In this document: piece by piece, positions 25,793-33,721 of the stretch | How positions within the stretch are numbered: position 1 is the stretch's first letter | Layout: each line of letters begins with the position of its first letter | Assembly (NCBI GenBank): GCA_900467185.1 | Contig: UBPA01000015.1 | Span: 1 to 64,000, forward strand | Direction of reading: 5' to 3' | DNA length: 64,000 bases | Source: Hyphomicrobiales bacterium | Lineage (GTDB): Bacteria > Pseudomonadota > Alphaproteobacteria > Rhizobiales > Rhizobiaceae | Notes under the pieces: generated by a model | Database searches by the model: none | The model's input: only the letters and a program-made list of their open reading frames with translations | What the model was told of the DNA's origin: nothing | Program-made: the position numbers and the translations under genes

Positions 25793-26941
25793 ATGAAGAT
25801 CGCGGCGGTCCACACCCATCTGCTGGAATACCGGCTGCCGACGCCGTTTGAGAGCGCCTCCATGCGCTTCGACCGGCGGGCGCATATTCTGGTGGAGGTG
25901 GTCTGCGACAACGGCCTCGTCGGCTGGGGCGAATGCCTCGGCCCTGTTCGGCCCAACGCCGCCGTGGTCAAGGCCTATACCCAGTGGCTGATCGGCGCCG
26001 ACCCGCTGGAAACCGAAAAGATCTGGGCCGTGCTCTACAATGCGCTGCGTGACCAGGGCCAGCGCGGCCTTGCCATCACGGCGCTGTCCGGCATCGACAT
26101 CGCGCTCTGGGACATCAAGGGCAAGCATTTCGGCGTGCCCGTCTCGACCCTCCTCGGCGGCCGCTTCCGCGAGAGCGTCAAGGCCTATGCCACCGGCAGT
26201 TTTAAGCGGGACGGCGTCAATCGCCTGGATGACAATGTCGCAGACATCACCCGCTATCAGCGCGAAGGTTTTCACGCGAGCAAGATCAAGATCGGCTTCG
26301 GCGTTGCCGAGGATCTCGCAATCGTGCGGGCCGTGCGCGAGGCCGTCGGCCCGGAATTCCGTATCATGGTCGATGCCAATCACGGCTACGACGCGCTGGA
26401 CGCCATCCGCTTCGGCAACGCCGCGGCCGAACTCGACATCGACTGGTTCGAGGAGCCTGTCGTGCCCGAGCAGCTTGCCGCCTATCGCGAAGTCCGCGAT
26501 CGCCAGCCGATCCCTGTCGCGGGCGGAGAGACCTGGCACAGCCGCTGGGGCATGCGCGAACCCATCGAAACCCGCGCCGTCGATATCCTCCAGCCCGATC
26601 TTGCGGGCACCGGTGGTTTCACGGAGGCGCGACGGATCGCGGATCTTGCAGCCCTTCACGGCGTGCGCGTCGTGCCGCATGTCTGGGGAACGGCAGTGCA
26701 TATCGCCGCAGCCCTCCATTTCATGGCGGCGATGGTGCCGAGCCCGGTGCGCGTCAACCCGGTAGAGCCGATTCTGGAGTTCGACCGCACGGAAAACCCG
26801 TTTCGGCAGGCCGTGGTGAAGACGCCGATCGATCATGTCGGTGGTGTCGTCGCAATCCCGGATGGCCCGGGCCTTGGCATCGAGATCGATCGCGACGCGC
26901 TGGCCAAATACCGCATGCCCGACGCAGAAAAGGACATCTAA
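25793..26941 (+). CDS. gci: D-galactarolactone cycloisomerase
   Basis: Gci opens D-galactaro-1,4-lactone to 3-deoxy-2-keto-hexarate. The 382-residue protein is an enolase-superfamily barrel. The capping domain is at about 1-125, base KxK motif at Lys164/Lys166, metal ligands Asp194, Glu220 and Glu246, and PHVWGTAVH toward the end supplies the opposite-side histidine. It resembles the Agrobacterium enzyme, and its place between kdgD and the lactone isomerase repeats the Agrobacterium cluster. Its stop shares one base with the next start (TAATG). Confidence 0.93.
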   Translation: MKIAAVHTHLLEYRLPTPFESASMRFDRRAHILVEVVCDNGLVGWGECLGPVRPNAAVVKAYTQWLIGADPLETEKIWAVLYNALRDQGQRGLAITALSGIDIALWDIKGKHFGVPVSTLLGGRFRESVKAYATGSFKRDGVNRLDDNVADITRYQREGFHASKIKIGFGVAEDLAIVRAVREAVGPEFRIMVDANHGYDALDAIRFGNAAAELDIDWFEEPVVPEQLAAYREVRDRQPIPVAGGETWHSRWGMREPIETRAVDILQPDLAGTGGFTEARRIADLAALHGVRVVPHVWGTAVHIAAALHFMAAMVPSPVRVNPVEPILEFDRTENPFRQAVVKTPIDHVGGVVAIPDGPGLGIEIDRDALAKYRMPDAEKDI

Positions 26942-27828
26942 TGCTCGTCAGACCTCTCTCTGGACCAGCACCGACGGTCGCCTTTCCCGCCGGCGCCGTC
27001 GATTCACAGATGCATATGTATCTGCCGGGATATCCCGCACAGCCGGGCGGTCCCGACCTCCCCGCGGGCAGCCTCCCCGACGCCGATCAGTATCGCGCCT
27101 TCATGCGCTGGCTCGGCATTGACCGCGTCATGATCACCCAGGGCAATGCGCACCAGCGCGACAACGGCAATCTCATCGCCTGCCTGACAGAGATGGGCGA
27201 CATTGCCCGGGGCGTCGCCGTCATCGATGCCGAGACGAGCGAAGGCGAGCTCGATCGTCTTTCGGCTGCGGGCGTCGTCGGCGTGCGCATCATGGATCTC
27301 CCGGGCGGCGCCGTCGGCCTCGATGCGCTGGAAGCCGTCGATGCCAAGGCCGCCAGCCGTGGCTGGATGGTCGCCATCCAGTTCGACGGCAACCGGATCC
27401 TCGATCATGTCGATCGGCTGAAGGCGCTGAAATCGCGCTGGGTCTTCGATCACCATGGCAAGTTCTTTGCAGGCGCCGCGCCGGATGGCGCCGAGATCAC
27501 GGCGTTGAAACAGCTGATAGATGGCGGTCGATGCTGGTTCAAATTTGCCGGCGTCTACGAGTCCTCCCGTTCCGGCGGGCCTGACTTTGCCGATGTCGCG
27601 GCCTTCTCGCGCGTGCTCGCCGCGCATGCGCCGGAGCGCATCGTCTGGGGCAGCAACTGGCCGCACAATCTGGCGAAGACGCAGGACGCCTATCCCGACG
27701 ATATCGCTCTCGCAAACACGGTTCTCGGCTGGATCGGCGACGAAGCGTCCATCCGTCAGGCGCTGGTCGACAATCCGGAGGAACTGTTCGGCCTTCCCGC
27801 ATGGCAGGCGGCCGAAAAGAGAGTTTGA
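26941..27828 (+). CDS. gli: D-galactarolactone isomerase (amidohydrolase superfamily)
   Basis: Gli interconverts the delta-lactone formed by uronate dehydrogenase and the gamma-lactone used by Gci. The 295-residue protein is a cytosolic amidohydrolase-2 barrel. It has [12 protein letters not shown] in place of the usual HxH start, DHHGKFF, and a late WGSNWPH. The order kdgD-gci-gli, with udh nearby, matches the Agrobacterium pathway. A plain lactonase role is the alternative reading of the fold. Confidence 0.9.
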   Translation: MLVRPLSGPAPTVAFPAGAVDSQMHMYLPGYPAQPGGPDLPAGSLPDADQYRAFMRWLGIDRVMITQGNAHQRDNGNLIACLTEMGDIARGVAVIDAETSEGELDRLSAAGVVGVRIMDLPGGAVGLDALEAVDAKAASRGWMVAIQFDGNRILDHVDRLKALKSRWVFDHHGKFFAGAAPDGAEITALKQLIDGGRCWFKFAGVYESSRSGGPDFADVAAFSRVLAAHAPERIVWGSNWPHNLAKTQDAYPDDIALANTVLGWIGDEASIRQALVDNPEELFGLPAWQAAEKRV

Positions 27829-27877
27829 CGCGACCGGCAGAGGAGAGCCGGATTTCTTGAAAAGGTGGAGGAAACAC

Positions 27878-28852
27878 ATGAACATCGCAGGCAAGCTGAT
27901 CATGGCGCTGGGCATTGCCCTCGCCGCATCGACCGCGCAGGCGCAGGAGATCACCCTGCGCTCCGCGGACATTCATCCCGATGGCTATCCGACCGTCGAG
28001 GCCGTCAAATATATGGGACAGTTGCTCTCGGAACGGTCGAACGGCCGGATCAAGATCGAGGTGTCCAACAATGCCGTTCTCGGCAACGAGAAGGACACGA
28101 TCGAGCAGACGCGCTTCGGCGTCATCGACATGAACCGCGTCAATGCCGCGCCGTTCAACAATCTCGTGCCGGAAACCACGGTTCTCGGCCTGCCCTTCCT
28201 GTTCCGCTCCACCGAGCACATGCACCACACCGTGGATGGACCGATCGGCGATGAGGTGCTCAAGGCGTTCGAGCCGCATGGTCTCGTCGGCTTGGCCTTT
28301 TATGACAGCGGCGCCCGCTCCTTCTACACGACCAAGAAGCCGATCGAGAAGCTGGACGATCTCAAGGGCATGAAGATCCGTGTCCAGCAGTCCGACCTCT
28401 GGATCGCCATGATGCAGGCCTTCGGCGCGAACCCGACGCCCATGCCGATGGGTGAGGTGTATTCGTCGCTCGAAACCGGCGTCGTGGATGGCGCGGAGAA
28501 CAACTGGCCCTCCTACGAGTCCGCCCGCCACTTCGAGGTCGCGAAGAACTATACGCTGACCGAACACTCCCTGAACCCGGAGATCCTCGTGATTTCCAAG
28601 ATCTCCTGGGACAAGCTGACGCCCGAAGACCAGACGCTGCTGCGCCAGGCTGCCAAGGATTCCGTCGGCAAGATGCGGGAGCTTTGGACCGCGCGCGAAA
28701 AGGCGTCCGAGGAGAAGGTTCGTGCGGCCGGCAACAACATCATCAAGGTCGACAAGAAGCCCTTCGCCGACGCGATGGGGCCTGTCTATGACCGCTTTGT
28801 CACCGACCCCGCCATGAAGGACCTGCTCGAGCGCGTTAAGGCCGTTCAGTAA
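27878..28852 (+). CDS. TRAP transporter periplasmic binding protein (DctP family)
   Basis: This 324-residue protein has a signal peptide (about 1-22, ending AQA) and a DctP fold. The conserved carboxylate-clamping arginine lies in [10 protein letters not shown], and [10 protein letters not shown] is the usual signature. GGTGGAGG 7 nt upstream fixes the start. It is encoded directly behind the uronate enzymes, so a uronate or aldarate is the likely ligand. It is followed by a hairpin that may raise its level over the membrane subunits. Confidence 0.93.
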   Translation: MNIAGKLIMALGIALAASTAQAQEITLRSADIHPDGYPTVEAVKYMGQLLSERSNGRIKIEVSNNAVLGNEKDTIEQTRFGVIDMNRVNAAPFNNLVPETTVLGLPFLFRSTEHMHHTVDGPIGDEVLKAFEPHGLVGLAFYDSGARSFYTTKKPIEKLDDLKGMKIRVQQSDLWIAMMQAFGANPTPMPMGEVYSSLETGVVDGAENNWPSYESARHFEVAKNYTLTEHSLNPEILVISKISWDKLTPEDQTLLRQAAKDSVGKMRELWTAREKASEEKVRAAGNNIIKVDKKPFADAMGPVYDRFVTDPAMKDLLERVKAVQ

Positions 28853-28863
28853 CATCCGCATCC

Positions 28864-28886
28864 GGCAGGCCCGTCTCGGGCCTGCC
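28864..28886. other. stem-loop between the TRAP binding-protein and permease genes
   Basis: GGCAGGCCCG (28864-28873) pairs perfectly with CGGGCCTGCC (28877-28886) around a 3-nt loop, 12 bp after the binding-protein stop. No T tract follows, so the operon should continue while the upstream transcript end is protected. Confidence 0.6.
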
Positions 28887-28937
28887 GTCGCACGTGCCGG
28901 CGCGGGCATTTCACCGGCTCTTTGGGAGGACTCTGCA

Positions 28938-29459
28938 ATGCGGCATTTCATGTCGACCGTGCGGCCGATTCTGGCCGTGCTCAACCGGACGGCGCTCTAC
29001 CTCGCCGGCCTCGGGATCGTCGCGATGACGCTGATCATCGGCTGGCAGGTGTTCGGCCGCTATGTGCTGAACGACACGCCCAGCTGGTCGGAGCCGCTGT
29101 CGCTGCATCTCATGTCGTGGTTCATTCTTCTCGGCGCCGCCGTCGGCGTTCGCGAAAGCGTGCATCTCGGTCTCGATCTCGTGCACCACATGGTCTCGCC
29201 CGCCGTCCAGAGGCTGATGGACCAGATCAGCCTTGGTCTCATCACCCTCTTTGGCATCGCCATGACCTACTATGCCATCCTCCTCGCGGCCGGCACGTGG
29301 AGCGCGCGCATTCCGGTGCTCGGCTGGCCGGGCGGGGTCGATTTCATCCCCATGATCGTCGGTGGCGTGCTGATCGCGCTGTTTGCAGCCGAACGCTTCG
29401 TTGATGTGTCCCTCGGCCAGGAAGTCACCGACGTCGTCGTGCTGACGGAGATTGCGTAA
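28938..29459 (+). CDS. TRAP transporter small permease (DctQ family)
   Basis: This 173-residue protein has four hydrophobic segments and the family pattern WQVFGRYVLNDTPSWSEPLS near the first loop. It bridges the binding protein and the large permease. GGGAGGA precedes the ATG at 28938, and the stop overlaps the next start by one base. Confidence 0.93.
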   Translation: MRHFMSTVRPILAVLNRTALYLAGLGIVAMTLIIGWQVFGRYVLNDTPSWSEPLSLHLMSWFILLGAAVGVRESVHLGLDLVHHMVSPAVQRLMDQISLGLITLFGIAMTYYAILLAAGTWSARIPVLGWPGGVDFIPMIVGGVLIALFAAERFVDVSLGQEVTDVVVLTEIA

Positions 29460-30739
29460 TGGCTTACACCATCCTTTTCGGCACGTTCACCACGTTGATG
29501 TTCATCGGAATGCCGATCGCCTTCTGCCTCGGCATCGCGTCCGTTGCCACCGTGCTCTATATGGGCCTGCCGCCGATCGTCGTGTTCCAGCAGATGAACT
29601 CCGGCATGAACGTCTTTGCCATGATGGCGATTCCGTTCTTCATCTTCGCCGGCGACCTCATGGTGCGGGGCGGCATCGCCACGCGGCTGATCCGCTTTGC
29701 AGCCGGCCTCGTCGGCCACCTCAAGGGCGGGTTGGGCCAAGTCAACATCGTGGCCTCGACCCTCTTCGGCGGCATTTCCGGCTCGGCCGTCGCCGATGCC
29801 TCGGCCGTCGGCGGGCTGATGATCCCGCAGATGGCCGCGCGTGGCTATGACCGGGGCTATGCCGTCAACGTCACGGTCAATGCGGCGATCATCGCGCTGC
29901 TGATTCCGCCGTCGCACAACATGATCCTCTATTCGATCGCTGCGGGCGGCAACGTCTCGGTCGCCGATCTCTTCACGGCCGGCATCGTTCCCGGCTTCAT
30001 GCTGGCCGGCGCTCTGATGATCACGGCCTATATCGTCGCCCGCAGGCGCGGCTACCCCGCGGAACCCTTCCCCGGTTTCTCGAAAGTCGGCTATTACCTG
30101 CTGGCATCGTTTCCCGGCCTGCTCCTGATCGGCATCATCTTCGGCGGCGTGCGCTCCGGTATTTTCACGGCCACGGAAAGCTCCTGCATCGCCGTGCTCT
30201 ATGCCTTCCTCGTCGCCACCCTCGTCTATCGCGAACTCGACTGGTCCGGTTTCGTCGAGGCGGTCCTCGGGGCGGCCCGCACCACATCCATGGTGCTGCT
30301 CGTCATCGGCACGGCGGCGGCGTTCGGCTGGCTGATGGCCTTCCTGCAGGTGCAGACACTGATGATCGCGGCGATCAGCGCCATTTCCGATAATCCGCTG
30401 ATCGTTCTCCTCGTCATCAACATCATTCTGCTGCTGCTCGGCACCTTCATGGACATGGCGCCGATGGTGATCATCGCAACGCCGGTTCTGCTGCCGGTCG
30501 TCAAGGCATTCGGTGTCGATCCGGTCCACTTCGGCGTTGTGATGATCCTCAATGCCGGGATCGGGCTGAACACGCCGCCGGTCGGCACGGTCCTCTTCGT
30601 CGGCTGCGCCGTGGGCGGTATCTCGATCCGGGAAGCGATGAAGACGATCTGGCCGTTCTTCGGCGCGAGTATCGCAGTGTTGCTGCTGGTCACCTACATC
30701 CCCGCGCTCTCGCTCTGGCTACCGTCCGTCTTCCGATAG
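29459..30739 (+). CDS. TRAP transporter large permease (DctM family)
   Basis: This 426-residue integral membrane protein has about twelve hydrophobic segments. Motifs IPFFIFAGDLM, LFGGISGSAVADASAVGGLMIP and GIGLNTPPVGTVLFVG are standard for DctM. It forms the Na+-coupled channel for the substrate held by the product of 27878-28852 and closes the uronate operon ahead of a good terminator. Confidence 0.94.
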   Translation: MAYTILFGTFTTLMFIGMPIAFCLGIASVATVLYMGLPPIVVFQQMNSGMNVFAMMAIPFFIFAGDLMVRGGIATRLIRFAAGLVGHLKGGLGQVNIVASTLFGGISGSAVADASAVGGLMIPQMAARGYDRGYAVNVTVNAAIIALLIPPSHNMILYSIAAGGNVSVADLFTAGIVPGFMLAGALMITAYIVARRRGYPAEPFPGFSKVGYYLLASFPGLLLIGIIFGGVRSGIFTATESSCIAVLYAFLVATLVYRELDWSGFVEAVLGAARTTSMVLLVIGTAAAFGWLMAFLQVQTLMIAAISAISDNPLIVLLVINIILLLLGTFMDMAPMVIIATPVLLPVVKAFGVDPVHFGVVMILNAGIGLNTPPVGTVLFVGCAVGGISIREAMKTIWPFFGASIAVLLLVTYIPALSLWLPSVFR

Positions 30740-30765
30740 ACGCCCGGCACATCCACAGGTCTCGC

Positions 30766-30797
30766 AACGCCCTGCATCTCCCGATGCGGGGCGTTTT
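30766..30797 (+). terminator. Rho-independent terminator of the uronate/TRAP operon
   Basis: CGCCCTGCATC and GATGCGGGGCG pair (one G-U) around a 4-nt loop and are followed by TTTT. It lies 26 bp after the DctM stop. From 30798 to about 30932 I see no gene or signal. Confidence 0.75.
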
Positions 30798-30932
30798 CGC
30801 GTCCCGGCGCGACGCGCGGTGGCTGACGCAGCACGTCCACGCGCGTCGTCTCGGCGAATGCCGGTCCGCCGCAGATATCCAGCGCCTTGCCGTCGCAGGG
30901 TCGAATATCGATCGTGAGAGCTCTCCAGAAAC

Positions 30933-31089
30933 GGAAAAGCCTGCCGCGGGAGGAGGTGCGGCAGGCTTTCCGAAAAAACCGAACATGGGCTGGGAGGAGG
31001 AGTGCCGATGTTCGAACAGACGTCCCTGGGAGGAGGAGTAGGACATCTGTGGAACGAAGCTTTGCGGGAGGAGGTGCATCGCTTCGTTG
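30933..31089 (-). ncRNA. multi-hairpin anti-Shine-Dalgarno small RNA, copy 1 (alpha-r14/NfeR-like)
   Basis: The minus strand encodes about 157 nt that fold into four successive hairpins. Each carries CCTCCTCCC in or next to its loop (complement at 31066-31074, 31028-31036, 30992-31000 and 30948-30956). The last hairpin (AAGCCTGCCGC with GCGGCAGGCTT) ends in TTTT and acts as terminator. A -10-like TATACT lies at 31101-31096, putting the 5' end near 31089. The loop motif is the reverse complement of a strong ribosome binding site, so the RNA probably blocks translation of many mRNAs. The layout matches the rhizobial alpha-r14 family. Ends are estimated. Confidence 0.85.
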
Positions 31090-31132
31090 GATCTGAGTAT
31101 ACGGATTTTGGCGGTCGATCCCAGAGACGTCT

Positions 31133-31149
31133 TTGCACTGCAGCCATGC
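31133..31149 (-). promoter_or_regulatory. conserved upstream element of small RNA copy 1
   Basis: The plus-strand sequence TTGCACTGCAGCCATGC is shared at 15 of 17 positions with 48371-48387, which lies at the same distance (about -44 to -60) from the second small RNA. It is a probable activator site; LysR-type regulators of the LsrB/VtlR group are candidates, by inference. Confidence 0.55.
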
Positions 31150-31192
31150 GGTAGAAGCAGGACTGAGCAGCCGGGGCAGCGACGACGTTCGA

Positions 31193-32164
31193 TCAGGCGC
31201 GAAACCGGTCGAACGCCGTCAGTCGCCGTTTGGGCGGATCCGCCTCCGGATAGCGGTAGATCTCGCTGCGCAGGAAGCGCAGTTCATCATCCACCGCCTC
31301 CTCCGCGATCTCGATCCACCAGGATTTCGGCCGCCCGTCGCTGCCGTCCGCCCAGCGATAGCCCCGCGCCTTCAGGTGGTCCTTCATGTCGAAGGGGCTG
31401 TGTTCGGCATAGATGCGCACGCGGCTGGCCTGGCTCGCCTGATGCAGTTCGGCAAAGGCCGTGGGAACGCCATCGACGGCTCGGTTCAGCACTTCCAGAA
31501 GCGCGAAGCAATCGTCGACCGCCCGGTGACCGTCATGGAAGAAGCCTGCCTGACCGATGAGATAGCCGAGCTTGGTGCCTTCATAGCCGCGTGCGGACCA
31601 GTCGATCTCCGCATTCGAACACGCCCATGCCTTGCGTTCGAAGACGGGGTGAAATGTCTCGCAGAAAGGCCGGTCGAAGGCCGCATTATGGGCAATGACG
31701 AGGTCGGCCGGTGCCACCATGGCGTCCAGTGCCGCGATGTCGATCTCCTGCCCCGCGACCATCTCGTCCGTGATCCCCGTCAGGCGCGTGATCTCCGGCG
31801 GAATGGGTGCCAGGGGCTGGCGCAAGCCGCCGAAGATGCCGGTGATATCCCCGATGTCGCCACTGGCATTATAGGTGAACGCGATGGCGCCGATCTCGAT
31901 GATCTCGTTGCGGCGATGATCGAGGCCTGTGGTTTCCGTATCCAGAATAATGCCGCGCAACGGGAAACCGGGCCGAGGCTCCGCCGCAATCGCGCGTGGC
32001 TCCAGCTTGCGCAGGATCCGGTAGCGGCCGGTACCGGTCAATTGGGCGACGAGGCTCGCTTCCGCGGCCGGGCCGGACGGCGAAGGCGCGGGCCGCGCGC
32101 GGCGTGTCGCCGGTCGGGATGTCTCGCGCGCCTCCGGCGCGAACATGTCGAACTGCATTGCCAT
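31193..32164 (-). CDS. DnaQ-like 3'-5' exonuclease domain protein
   Basis: This 323-residue protein has a low-complexity basic N-terminus (about 1-55) followed by a DEDDh exonuclease domain (about 85-255). Motif I is ILDTETTGLD, motif II NAAFDRPF after VIAHN, and motif III HRAVDDCFA, so all catalytic residues are present. The C-terminal part resembles DUF5710-like tails (MKDHLKARGYRWADG), a small fold often added to nucleases. It is a stand-alone proofreading-like or repair exonuclease, not the replicative epsilon subunit by its extra domains. The start at 32164 (ATG GCA ATG) has AGGCAGG upstream. Confidence 0.9.
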   Translation of the reverse strand: MAMQFDMFAPEARETSRPATRRARPAPSPSGPAAEASLVAQLTGTGRYRILRKLEPRAIAAEPRPGFPLRGIILDTETTGLDHRRNEIIEIGAIAFTYNASGDIGDITGIFGGLRQPLAPIPPEITRLTGITDEMVAGQEIDIAALDAMVAPADLVIAHNAAFDRPFCETFHPVFERKAWACSNAEIDWSARGYEGTKLGYLIGQAGFFHDGHRAVDDCFALLEVLNRAVDGVPTAFAELHQASQASRVRIYAEHSPFDMKDHLKARGYRWADGSDGRPKSWWIEIAEEAVDDELRFLRSEIYRYPEADPPKRRLTAFDRFRA

Positions 32165-32258
32165 CGCCTGCCTCTTCCGCCCGTCTTGTGCTTTGAGTCT
32201 ATCGGGACTCGCCTGGATCAGTATAACCCGGTACCAGGCCAACGTCAGGAGCAAGCCC

Positions 32259-32465
32259 TTGGAAACCACTGAAATCGGCAGCCGCAGCGACTTTGCGCTT
32301 TGGGCGATCCAGCGCGCCCAGGAGATCGTCACGAGCGAGGGCGCCGCCTTTGCGATCGCCGCGCGCGACATGAACGAGGATGCTCTGGCCGCCACCGCCG
32401 CGGCCCTCGGCACGGCCATTTCCGAAGCGATGCTCGAAGTCTTCGATGGGCTGATCGGCGACTGA
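32259..32465 (+). CDS. small conserved-looking hypothetical protein (TTG start)
   Basis: This 68-residue frame starts with TTG at 32259, with AGGAG 7 nt upstream. The protein is acidic and mostly helical by composition (ALWAIQRAQEIVTSEGAAFAIAARDMNED), with no membrane segment and no domain I recognise. An in-frame ATG at 32145 would overlap the divergent exonuclease start and lacks a ribosome binding site. The coding call rests on the ribosome binding site and a plausible protein composition. Confidence 0.5.
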   Translation: METTEIGSRSDFALWAIQRAQEIVTSEGAAFAIAARDMNEDALAATAAALGTAISEAMLEVFDGLIGD

Positions 32466-32605
32466 GCGGAACCGCCGATGGTCATCGTCAAGTTTCCATC
32501 AATTTCAGACGGATACGCCCTTCCCTTCACAGGGAACCGCCATATCTCCTTCTTCAGCGTCCTGGAGGCTTTTCCCGGAGGCCTTGAATGTAAGGAGTTG
32601 GGGTT

Positions 32606-32773
32606 ATGGGAAGTTCTGCACTGATCAGCATCCTGATCACGTTTCTCGTCGTTGTTCTGGTTCTCTATCTCGTCGCACGCCTGCCGATCGACGGCCGTGC
32701 CAAGCAGATCGTCCAGATCATCGTCATCATCATCGGCATCATCTCGCTGCTGAAATATCTCGCCGTCTTCTAG
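32606..32773 (+). CDS. small two-helix membrane protein
   Basis: This 55-residue frame begins ATG at 32606 with AAGGAG 8 nt upstream and ends at TAG 32771-32773. It has a hydrophobic helix (about 5-24), a short charged loop RLPIDGRAKQ, and a second helix (about 35-52). That pattern recalls the Thivi_2564-type small membrane proteins, though I cannot confirm it. A good terminator follows directly, supporting a one-gene transcript. The 140 bp before it hold no clear promoter. Confidence 0.72.
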   Translation: MGSSALISILITFLVVVLVLYLVARLPIDGRAKQIVQIIVIIIGIISLLKYLAVF

Positions 32774-32795
32774 GCGAGGCGTGATCGACAGATGG

Positions 32796-32828
32796 AACAG
32801 GTCCGGCCGCCCGCCGGGCCTGTTTTCG
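32796..32828 (+). terminator. terminator behind the small membrane protein gene
   Basis: AACAGGTCCGGC (32796-32807) pairs with GCCGGGCCTGTT (32813-32824) with one G-U, followed by TTCGTTT. It also faces the end of the minus-strand siderophore-reductase gene and may serve both. Confidence 0.75.
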
Positions 32829-32847
32829 TTTGTGCTACTGGCGTGTT

Positions 32848-33615
32848 TCAGTCGAATTTTTCATGGGCGTCTGCCCTTCCCATGACCCAGTAGCCGGCCG
32901 CCTTCAGCCAGCCCTGCGGCAGGCCCCGCCGTTCGACCTCCGCGCGCAAGGCGCGGGTGACGGAGGCTTCCGCTGCGATCCAGACGAAGGTTTCCGGCTC
33001 GATCGTGACGGTCTTCAAAAGGTCGAGAAGCGGGCCGGCATCGTTCGCAGGGGCAAGCGAGCGGTAGGCCCAGAGCGCATTCAGCGATGCCTTGGTCTCG
33101 AAGACCTGCTTTTCTCCGGCGTCGGCGACCGCCACGAGGCTGGTGACGACGTGATCGGGGGCTGCCTCCTCGATCCGGCGGCCGATCGCCGGAAGGGCCG
33201 TCTCGTCTCCGATCAGCAACCAACGCTTCACCGTCGCAGGCACGACGGCCGAACCGCGCGGTCCGCCGATCTGCAACTCGTCGCCGACCTTCGCATTCAC
33301 CGCCCATTGCGTCGCCGGGCCGGCTTCGTGCACCGCGAAGTCGATGGCGAGGCTGCCGGTCTCGGCATCATACCGGCGTGGCGTGTAGTCGCGGCGCTCT
33401 TCCTCGCTCGCGGCGGAGGGCAGCAGGATCTTCACATGATCGTCGGGCGACAGGCTCGTGAAGCCGACAAGGTCTCGACCACCAAGGGTGATCCGCAACA
33501 TCGCGGGCGTAACGCGTTCGATGGCGGAAACCGTCAGCGTTCGCCGGGTGAGCACATGGCGGACACGCTCGATTCGCGGTGGCTGGTTTTCAGGTGAGGT
33601 CATGGAGGGGGTCAT
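32848..33615 (-). CDS. yqjH: siderophore-interacting flavoprotein, ferric-chelate reductase (YqjH-like)
   Basis: This 255-residue protein has an N-terminal FAD-binding barrel with RDYTPRRY at 75-82, the flavin motif of the SIP family. A C-terminal NAD(P)H-binding domain follows (LLIGDETALPAIGRRIE, then FVWIAAEASVTRALR). Such enzymes reduce ferric siderophores or ferric citrate in the cytoplasm to free the iron. The ATG at 33615 has AAGGA 10 nt upstream. It is divergent from a His-rich PadR regulator, exactly the yqjH/yqjI arrangement of E. coli, where the regulator represses the reductase until nickel or iron is high. Confidence 0.92.
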   Translation of the reverse strand: MTPSMTSPENQPPRIERVRHVLTRRTLTVSAIERVTPAMLRITLGGRDLVGFTSLSPDDHVKILLPSAASEEERRDYTPRRYDAETGSLAIDFAVHEAGPATQWAVNAKVGDELQIGGPRGSAVVPATVKRWLLIGDETALPAIGRRIEEAAPDHVVTSLVAVADAGEKQVFETKASLNALWAYRSLAPANDAGPLLDLLKTVTIEPETFVWIAAEASVTRALRAEVERRGLPQGWLKAAGYWVMGRADAHEKFD

Positions 33616-33697
33616 GGTCGGGCGTCCTTTCAGAAGACACGGATAGGAGATGTCGGTGCATCGAAGCCCGCCAAATTGGGCGTCAGCTTGACATTCC

Positions 33698-33715
33698 GAT
33701 ATATCGTGATATATC
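33698..33715. promoter_or_regulatory. double GATATATC operator between reductase and PadR genes
   Basis: GATATATCGTGATATATC contains two perfect copies of the 8-bp palindrome GATATATC 10 bp apart, one helical turn. A TTGACA at 33689-33694 lies just before it, so a bound dimer pair would cover the plus-strand promoter. It is the expected site for the PadR/YqjI-like repressor. Confidence 0.72.
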
Positions 33716-33721
33716 CACAAT

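Noticed and set aside
30940-31080. Repeated GGGAGGAGG on the plus strand read as ribosome binding sites of several tiny genes
   Set aside because: No open frames follow them at proper distance, and each lies in a hairpin loop. The structure, terminator and -10 all point to a minus-strand RNA.
30933-31089. CRISPR-like or REP-like repeat array
   Set aside because: The repeated unit is only about 9 bp, stems differ between units and spacing is irregular. Nothing resembles repeats of 23-40 bp or cas genes.
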